Assembly: GCA_903813345.2 (NCBI GenBank)
Contig: CAIIXF020000006.1
Location: 3,865,096-3,929,095 of the forward strand
Source of the DNA: Owenia fusiformis
Lineage: Eukaryota > Annelida > Polychaeta > Sabellida > Oweniidae
Direction: 5' to 3'
DNA length: 64,000 bases
The position numbers and the translations under genes were made by a program. The notes below the pieces were generated by a model. That model did not search any database. It saw nothing but the letters and a program-made list of their open reading frames with translations, and was not told the DNA's origin. The number at the start of each line of letters is the position of its first letter. Within the stretch, counting starts at the first letter, position 1. Positions 55,931 to 64,000 of this stretch are shown here, piece after piece.

Positions 55931-58900
55931 TCATCTGGATGAAACATTTTCTTTTGCTGAAATCACAGTATTTGATTTCCTGCATGGCTTCACGAGGCAT
56001 CGCCTGCAGTATTTTCTATAATTTTTGTTAAATATGACATAAATGATTGGGTTGAGTAGCGGATTGAGCAGGACAAGCGACAGGGAAATAGTATGCCACA
56101 GTGAGTTGACAGTCTTTGCCTTGTTAGCTGTATCTATTAACAACCGCACCTGCAATCGGAAAATACAAAAAGTAGTGTTCTATGATCAGAAGAATCATAT
56201 TTTCCAATAGTTTCATTTTCTTCTTTGAAAGATAGCTTCAATTACTTGTGGGCTCGACGGCCTCTATTATATCCGAGAGCAGCTTCTGTTGGATAAAGAG
56301 GGACACATTCAAGCCTATATTCTATTCATTGGAATCATTTCGAATGCTTTAATTAAAGGATACAATACAATACAACAATTAGGTTAAGTCTATGATAAAC
56401 CCATATACTTCCTGGATATATGTCTTGCTTACCGAAAATGGTCCGTAGCATACCGTGTATCCAGCCGCAAGAACTATGGTAACTCTAGCGAACGTATTGT
56501 TTGGCTCTTTATTGGCGTTCGCATGTGTTATACCATCTTTTACATTGCGCGCATGGATCTTCTTTCTCTGTTGCATCTAAAAAAGCGAAGGCAAGTCGAT
56601 AAGAGTGAAAACGCATTTTTTAACTTTTTAAAAAATTTTGTCAAGTTCGTGAGCATGAAAATTTCATTATATATGAAACTGTACATTCTGGTACTCATCA
56701 CATTTTTCTGTTTTACGATCAGCTTAACATACTCTTATTATCTTTCTTGATTTGATGGCACGTGTTATGATCAGTACATTTGTCGTCGTCAATTATTCAT
56801 CATGGACAGCAAATGCTATTGTAAACTTATCAGACACAAAGGTAAAACCATCGTGAGATATCACAGCCTTCTCTCAGTTTCCTTTCTAGAATTCTTGTGC
56901 ATTGCAGAGATGGTCTGATTATCAGAATGAGGTAAAACATTTTATGATCCTACATTAGTTGAGATCTCAAATGCTGTGACGTGTCGCAAAAAGGTCGCGC
57001 ATGCATTGTTACACATTTTCGCTTTTTAACACCACAGAATGTGACGTTTTTTGAGAAAAATGTACATATATGGAAATCCTTTCGTCCTCCACATTTGCCT
57101 CTATATCTCAAAATATTTAAGGCGAATAACTCTGATATCGTATATGTATTAACAATGGGATAGGAGCATCATAAAACACGAATCAATTGATATTTTAGGT
57201 GAAATAAATATACGTGTTGCTTTGCTTGAAAATAATCAAGCAAGCAAAATAATCATGTATGATTTATTAAAAATTGATCTCGTGTTTTTTGTTTAATGTA
57301 CACCTGAAAAGTTGAAGGTAACAAAAAATGAGCAAAAAAGGTCGCTGTCAACAGATTCTATTTTTCAAACTCTATGACGTCACAATATGGGACGCTTATT
57401 GAAATTCATCCTTTGAAATAACACTTCCATCTACCTTTATCAAAACGAAAAATAAGTATAATAGTCATATACTGTTTGAGTTATGAGCGTTTAAAGACGG
57501 AAAATAATTCAAAATGTAACGTGTCAACAGGGGATATTTGCCAGATGTTTTGGTAAAAAACTCTTTTTTAAAAAATAACGCGCAAGAATCGTGAACGGAG
57601 TGTAGTTGATCTAAAAACTTCATCAAAACAGCTTTAAAATGATATATAACTTTAATTAGAATATTATCTTATAATCCGGGGAATCAAAGTTACATTCACG
57701 CGATACCCTTAAAAAACAAATGCGCCACCTTTTTGCGACACGTCTATATTTCGGTAATACTCATATTTAAACGAAAAAGCAGGTTAATCCGGTAGCCGAT
57801 GGGCGTTAGTTGCATTCGCGAATGCAAGGTAAGTCCCCGACTTAGTCGTAATATCGATGAATAGAGAGGCCTTTGTCCCAGAAGCAATTAGCAGCTCTTT
57901 ATATTATTAACGCCTAATGGATCGGAGAATCTTGTTAAGAGTTACATCAATAGTATAGCAGATTGTGTCAAAGGACACCATTCATTCAGTCAGCACCATT
58001 AGTGAAATGTTCAAGATTCATCTGCGATTTTAGGAAAATGGAATCGAATTCTTTAGCATTTGATATAGGTTATCTTTTATAATTGTAAGTAAATCAGAGT
58101 GTCCTATTTCTGATTTCAATAAAAAGGAACATATGATTAGAACCCTTTACTGTATATAATAAATGACCGTGCGATTTTTATAGTAAAATACTAATACAAT
58201 AGGGTGGGCCAAAAAAACGCCACTTTTTTTTCAAGACACTATAACTTTTTTATTTTCCAACCTACATACACCAAATTTTGCAGTTATATAGTGTCAAGGG
58301 TTCTTAGTAATAATATAATGTACCAAATCCTTCAACTTGGATTATATTTGATCTAAAAGAGGAGTTCAATTGATACGCCATCCTATTTGATGATAGATCT
58401 TAGTTTAAGTCGCCTTGCTGATATAGCAGTATCAATGAAATGTTAGCTACATTTCTTTCAACATGTCTTAATTGCCAGCTTTAGTTGAGCAATTTTTTAG
58501 ATTGGGTGCCTTCAAACCATCTCCTGGAGACCTCCCGGTACCCTATACTCACTGGGGTTTGCATCGGGGCTATTAACTTGGCGGTCATCAGGCCGTATCA
58601 GTTCAGGATTATTTTGCAAATTATGCTTATTTCTCATGGCACACCACATGTTTAAGTGAGACTCTGGTGACATATTTTATTCAAGTAAAAGTGTATAATT
58701 CATGATCCGTGGCTAGATAACAACCTCAAGTTTCATTTGGTATGCAAATTATGATTTTGTATCCAAATTAAAAAAGTTAAAGCATTTTGAAAAAAAGTGG
58801 CGTTTTTTTGGCCCACCCTGTACATGCTGATTCCTTTTGAATATGATTACCATCCATTTTCCTCGTGACTGTAAAATCGATTGTAACTTAATGCTTCGTG

Positions 58901-60052
58901 CTGTTAAATGATAAAATGGCAAGAATGAGTGGCTGTATTATCACGTTTTCATTCATTTTAACTGAATTGGGATATTTTCGTAAATAATTGATGTGTTGAT
59001 AAAAAATAAAACCTTACAACTATGACTTCAATTACGAAAAAATTAAACACACTTCGCTTGTCAGTATCAAGTGAACGACATCTATGTTCTTTTTAACAAT
59101 GGCAGAGAACGGGAAGCCAGAAAGGGGAGTGTCGATATCCGGCTTTGAATCGATCATAATAGGCTATAACAAGTGTGGACATCACGATCCAACACATTCT
59201 TCTCTCGCTTTAGGCAATATGAGGTGAATTGCATGTTACGAGAACATTCCTTTCATCTCCCATAACGTTATTGTACAAATCAGTAACATAACGCGTCTGT
59301 TAATCAGAATATTTAAAAAAATATCAGTCTTACTGAATTTTTATTAAATCATATTCCTATAATTTTTCGGTTCAATTCTTTCATTCAGAGAGGGGGAAGG
59401 GTGTGGTTCTCTTTGTTATCTTACTCACCTTTATTATGAGAACAGTGTTACAGTATATGACAAAGACCACTGTTAGCAGCCCAACCGACCCTATCATTGC
59501 AACTGTTACTGCATGGACATCGGTGAACCTTCCCGGAGCAAACTCATACGAACATATCTTATTCTCATCGTAGTATCTATACGGAGCGGCGGCTCCGAAC
59601 AATGGCAACGACAGCTGAGCAAGCGTCAGTGCCCATGTGAATCCTAGAATCCCCGCCACTTTGCTGATTGTAAATTTCTGTTGGTAAGTGATTGGGTATT
59701 TCACTGAGATGTACCTACAAAACGTCATAATCGTCACTATCCACGCTGACCATATCGTTGATGTTGTGCTCATCCAGCCCATGAGCATGCAACCATAGTA
59801 CCCTCCAACTGGCCCACACTGGATGCTCGACACCAGCCACATCGAAAATAACATCAACGTACTCACGAAGTCATTCCACGCTAACGTCTTCACCAAGAAA
59901 TGGTTCACACTCTGCTTCTTCCCCGGCATTTTATGAAGAATCGCCAAGGCTGTTAGGTCCATTATTAATGTCACCACAATGATAAATATAACTTCCTGTT
60001 CTGTAATATCAACCATACATTTATGTGTGGCATTCGTTGTTCCATTTGCCAT
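55931..60052 (-). CDS. Class A (rhodopsin-like) GPCR, paralogue A
   Basis: Three minus-strand exons: 59429-60052, 56433-56576, 55931-56149, giving 328 residues. Exon 1 covers an N-terminus with two sequons (N-G-T, N-A-T) and TM1-TM5; exon 2 the third loop and TM6; exon 3 TM7 and the tail. Seen: N-D at 60-61 in TM2 (Asp 2.50), C88 before TM3 and K-I-C-S-Y in loop 2 (disulfide pair), F-C-R-Y at the end of TM3 in place of D-R-Y, and N-P-L-L-N-P-I-I-Y in TM7. TM6 ends C-Y-G-P-F. The L-P-L-F-G...C-S-Y-E-F loop 2 and the intron at the end of TM6 recall prostanoid receptors, but the TM7 Arg those use for the ligand carboxylate is absent. Ligand unknown. Intron 1 is 2.85 kb and holds two MITEs. The gene lies on the opposite strand just past the last visible RFX6 exon. 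Confidence 0.9.
56978..57744. mobile_element. 767-bp TIR element in GPCR-A intron 1
   Basis: Left end GACGTGTCGCAAAAAGGT with CGCGCATGCATT, right end inverted as AATGCGCCACCTTTTTGCG followed by ACACGTC; about 30 bases of terminal repeat with few mismatches. No coding frame; the frame at 56981-57163 begins in the left end and is not a gene. Confidence 0.82.
58200..58820. mobile_element. Tc1/mariner-like MITE in GPCR-A intron 1
   Basis: Inverted ends of more than 30 bases: AGGGTGGGCCAAAAAAACGC on the left, GCGTTTTTTTGGCCCACCCT on the right, each continuing with CACTTTTTTT. TA follows the right end directly; the matching TA at the left end is not clean. About 620 bp without transposase. Confidence 0.85.
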
Positions 60053-61329
60053 ATTGACAGACTACTGTGCCTGCTCTTTCCAGGATCTCTACAGCTAATG
60101 TGCCGTATAATTAAGTACGAAAGTCGTTTGTTCAGATTCTCGAAATAATCCCCCGATGAGGAGTGAGCAATTGTTAGTTAATCTCTGCTTTATTCTGTTC
60201 AACCAGCATCCGCATTTAACTTCTTCGCTTCGTTTCCCATTAATGCCATTTGGCTTCAATCATTTTAAGTGACGAAACGAAAAAGAAAGATAGAAAAATC
60301 ATAAATGCCTGAAGTATGCCTCTCTCTTGTCCACGCTTTACAAAATTATTCCTAAAAGTACTATGGTACTTCTTTTCACCCATAGTCTATAAGTATTAAT
60401 GGTAGGCCTGATCATCATATTTAACAACGTATCTATGTGTTCTTTGTTTGTTCGTGCAAGCTGTATTGATATTTGATTGCTCGATGACATTTAGCGATGG
60501 ACTATTTTATTTATATATATTCATGAAGATTGCATGTGATATCCTTTCGTCATCTATCTTCTAGTATTTTGAATTTTTAGGGAATAACAACTTAATAAAA
60601 TTTTACAATGAAATTAAGTCTTAATGAATGCTAATTTTAGCATTCGTTTATTCAAAGATTTCAATTCATTATTTTTCTCCTGATAATACGTTATTCTATC
60701 ATTCTTCACTGTAAGTTAAGGGAAGCATTTGCATCAGCTAGTAGCTTTACCTTAATTAGGCACATCGCTGATTTTAAGAGGATTCAGAATCCGAATTATC
60801 AATGTTTCCCTTACAATTGCGATACCTGATCAAGCTAGTAAGCTCTCCATATTAGAAATATAATTATTCGTTTATGAACGGAAAAAGACACCGAGCCTTT
60901 TAAGATAAACAACAAAATAAAACTAATACTTTTTCTCTTTCATCAGTTCAGGTAGATTTATTAATAAAATTCTTTTTTTGCAAAATTACATACACAAACA
61001 AATGCAATGATAAATAAATACAATATAAAATAACCTAGGATCACGGAGTGTCATCAAAAGATTTGTCCACCGTTGGGAGCATGCTATTTTTCATAGAACA
61101 CAATAAGAAAACTTCACAAATTATTTTTAAGTTATATACAGTATTTAGTTTTTCCAAACTACATTTTGGAGGAGAGAAAATGTCAAACCCCCTTTCCAAA
61201 TTGACACGTTCAACAGCTTTATTTTTACTCCTAGCGTCCCCAACGGTGGACAAATCTTTCGATAATGCCCCATGAAGATAAATACATCCTTCATATCAAT
61301 TGCCAACTCTTTTTCACAGATGACGTTAG
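60053..61329. other. Interval between GPCR paralogues A and B
   Basis: Contains the upstream region of paralogue A and the 3' flank of paralogue B. The frames at 61041-61253 (minus) and 61048-61275 (plus) cover the same bases; both ends carry a short inverted repeat (TGTCATCAAAAGATTTGTCC near 61049 and GGACAAATCTTTCGATAATG near 61249), so this is a ~220-bp foldback-type segment rather than a gene. Confidence 0.55.
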
Positions 61330-62738
61330 TTACACCGTTTCACTATTTGTGTTCGTGGTAACATTCGTCATTGGTGTTACGTCATTTTTCTTTAAACAAC
61401 AACTGCATAACTTTGAGACGAGGTATTGTCTATATTGTTTATTGAAAAAAATATAAACGATTGGATTTACAAGCGGGTTGATGAAAACTAAAGCCGTTGA
61501 GATCGTGTCTTCAATCCCGGAGACGGTTTTCTCATTTATTATCGAATCAATCACCAATCGGACCTAGAAAGAAATTAAGGAAGTCATGTTGGAAACTGTA
61601 ATTATCCTGTACACTCTGAGTTAAAACAAAATTAAAGTGAATTATGGACATTTACAACAATTCTCAATCTTCTGTTATAATCAAGCCTTAGAATCGTAAA
61701 TAATTACACAAAGGAAGCTTCACTTTGCAATATAGCCTCGATTTGGATCGCTAATTGTTCAGGAAATTATGTGTTGTGAATTTGGTCAAGGATATTTAAG
61801 AGGGCAATGATCGATGTTACTTTAGTACACGCAACTTACTAAAAATGGTCCATAACATATTGTGTAAGCTCCTGCTACTGCTGCAGTTGTTCGAGAGACA
61901 GACGCAGTTTCATTTCTTTGAGAGCCCTGCGTTGCAGTTGTTGCTGGTTTATTATTCCGTTTACGCTGGTTGACCTGTAAATGAATGGCAAACTCGGAAA
62001 TGAGATTTACTTACATGTACTACTACGTTCTAGACTATCAACCAATGCTTTTTCTTACATGAGTTGTTGTATTCAAGAAGTACTTACTTGATATACTATG
62101 CTGATATTGCAGTATATGACTATAATGATAGTTCCAATGCCATATGCTCCTAGAAATCCAACCGTAACTCTATGAAACATTCCATAGTTTCCCGCAGAGA
62201 AGTCGTAAGAACAGATCTTATTTCCTGCATAAAACCGAAATGGACCTGCAATTCCATATAACGGTAGGGACATTTCGAATAATATCCACACAAAGCTTCC
62301 ACAGAGGCTTATCAAAATTTTCTTCTTCGTGACAGAGTGTCTGTAAAATATTGGTTTTGACACGGACATGTACCTACAAAGATTCATAGTTGTCACTACT
62401 GCAGCTGACCATATCACCAGTGTGCTTGTGATCCAGCCAGTAATGGTGCATCCGAGTTGACCTCCAAATACCCTACAATTACTGACATTGGCGACCCACT
62501 GTGCAAGTATAAATACAGTTGTGACCAGATCGCTTACAGCTAGAATCTTCACCATCATCTGGTTTATGGTACTCTCTTTAGTAGGCATATTGAATAATCC
62601 TAGAACTGACACTATATTTGCCATAAGTGTAATGATCAAAATGATCGGTAGTTCTTGCTCACGGAGGTCAAATTTGCAATCGATCGTATAAATTTGACCT
62701 CTCCTTATTTCGGCAATTGTCATATTGGATTCATCCAT
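61330..62738 (-). CDS. Class A (rhodopsin-like) GPCR, paralogue B
   Basis: Three minus-strand exons: 62088-62738, 61840-61974, 61330-61563, giving 339 residues. Intron positions and phases equal those of paralogue A: after TM5 (Q|V) and at the end of TM6 (G-P-F-L|V-R-L). Seen: sequon N-M-T at the N-terminus, A-V-S-D in TM2, Cys before TM3 (G-G-Q-L-G-C), L-C-R-Y in place of D-R-Y, loop 2 N-K-I-C-S-Y-D-F, TM6 ending I-C-Y-G-P-F, TM7 N-P-L-V-N-P-I-V-Y, then F-F-N-K-Q-Y-R-Q-Y as helix 8 and a Cys-rich segment (possible palmitoylation). Loop 2 L-P-L-Y-G-I-A-G-P-F-R-F-Y resembles the prostanoid loop pattern. Introns are short (113 and 276 bp), unlike paralogue A. Ligand unknown. Confidence 0.92.
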
Positions 62739-63295
62739 GTTTAAGTATAAACTTTACCTGCTGACCATTCGCTCCTTGCGTAGTTTGATAATTATACGTT
62801 ATCAAGAGCTATTTAAGACTGCTTTGGAAAGGATAATTGTCCTCATTGATCATGGTACCATTGTTGTTTCTGTTAAAAAATAATGCATTTAGCCTAATGG
62901 TCCTTTGTCTAAATACACAATAAGTGGTATGCCCTTTTGTCAAGTGAATCACAATATCATTTGATCAATTTGAGAGCCATTATCTTAAATGATCTGCTAA
63001 AAGAATTCCCTTTATTCCAATAATATAGACATTTTCTCCAATTACAATTCTGCTCAAGACAAACAACATTTAGAACGAGGATCCACCCCATATGAATATG
63101 TATTATTAATTGCCAACTTTTACTAAAAAAGAATATGTCTCAAATCTCAAGATATAGATAATTTGCATTAAATTTGAAATTATATTAAATTTTCAGCAAG
63201 ATGTTCTGATTTTAAAGATGTTTGAATATAGAATGTCAAATGTAAAATGTAAGTAAGGCTCTCTATATCACGAGGACAAATACATAGTAGAAGGA

Positions 63296-63634
63296 CTATG
63301 GAAGGAAGGCAGGTATGGTGCAGTGAAAAAAACAACTAAATCGTGCATGGTGTTGACCCCCAAATACCCTACAATTACTGACATTGGCGACCCATTGTGC
63401 TAGTATTGATACAGTCGTGACCAAATCATTTACAGCTAGAATCTTCACCATCATCTGGTTGATGGTTCTCTCTTTAGTAGGCATGTTGAATAATCCTAGA
63501 ACTGACACTATATTTGCCATAAGTGTAATGATCAAAATGATCGGTAGTTCCTGTTTCCGGAGGTCAAATTTGCAATCTATCGTATAGATCTGACTTCTCC
63601 TTATTTCGGCAATAGTCATATTGGATTCATCCAT
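63296..63634 (-). pseudogene. Truncated duplicate of GPCR-B exon 1
   Basis: The first 94 codons match GPCR-B with six amino-acid changes (for example S-D to N-D in TM2, S-T-I to R-T-I in loop 1), through N-C-R-V-F-G-G-Q. There the similarity stops abruptly at 63352 and 18 unrelated codons lead to a stop. Only TM1, TM2 and the start of loop 1/TM3 remain; no TM3-TM7 sequence lies between it and GPCR-B. Similarity starts only a few bases before the ATG, so the copy includes neither the upstream flank nor the rest of the gene. Not a functional receptor as it stands. Confidence 0.85.
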
Positions 63635-64000
63635 GTTTTAACACAACTACTATCTTCGTACTGTTGCTTTTAGTAAAAGAACTCTGTTTTTGTCATAAGA
63701 AATAAGATATTTTGATCACTTTTTCTAATATCACGTAATGTTCACGTTTCATAAGATGTAAGATGGCATGATATTTTGTTTATTTCAGTAATCAAACTAC
63801 ATTAGGAACAAATAAATCGATCTGATCATACCATTTCTTTGTTTGAAACACCCGTTAGTGGAGTGCACCTCTTGCAATTAATTTGAATCGAATCCCATTA
63901 CACATCAACGTTCACCCTTTCATCGACCATACCTATACATTAATGTCCATGTGGCTCTGATTTCAAAGTGCACATCAAATGATCAACCTAGGTCATACAT
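63635..64000. other. Right-edge flank
   Basis: Upstream flank of the truncated GPCR copy; no gene or repeat recognised. Confidence 0.5.

Noticed and set aside
61041-61275. Two mirror frames of 70 and 75 codons
   Set aside because: Produced by an inverted-repeat segment; both translate the same palindromic ends.

Overview
The window is animal nuclear DNA: A+T-rich, intron-dense, with short exons bounded by GT/AG introns and many small transposon remnants. Gene content (TRIM, GM130, QTRT1, prefoldin 6, SURF1, RFX6, class A receptors) shows a bilaterian. Exon phases are coherent throughout and the proteins stay close to human, so a slowly evolving marine invertebrate (lophotrochozoan or non-vertebrate deuterostome) is likely. 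The sequence alone does not let me name the species.

Layout. 1-1251 (minus): a TRIM/RBCC gene running off the left edge. 1252-6300: intergenic, with a foldback element and a 1.9 kb minisatellite interrupted by a TTAA-flanked piggyBac-type MITE. 6309-14808 (plus): the golgin GM130 (GOLGA2); its first coding exon here is an unusual acidic exon whose splice phase fits. 14809-20750: gene-free, with a MULE-like element and a 5'-truncated LINE nested in another repeat. 20753-24659 (minus): QTRT1, 8 exons. 26668-29482 (minus): prefoldin subunit 6, 4 exons. 32102-33232 (plus): an intronless secreted tocopherol-cyclase-like protein. 34323-37033 (plus): SURF1, 7 exons, followed by a 30-bp minisatellite. 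38283-43013: a 4.7 kb composite element with long inverted ends holding two large palindromes. 45228-54103 (plus): an RFX6-type transcription factor, 11 exons, 3' end not found. 55931-63634 (minus): two intact three-exon GPCR paralogues and a truncated third copy.

No operon-like or pathway cluster is evident; the housekeeping genes (GM130: Golgi; QTRT1: tRNA queuosine; PFDN6: chaperone; SURF1: cytochrome oxidase assembly) are functionally unrelated neighbours. The points most worth following are the tocopherol-cyclase-fold secreted protein, the replaced N-terminus of GM130 with a LIR-like motif, the composite palindromic element at 38-43 kb, and the local GPCR family with prostanoid-like features but without the ligand-binding arginine.

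Exon coordinates were assigned by eye from splice consensus, reading frame and remembered family sequences. No alignment or database search was run.
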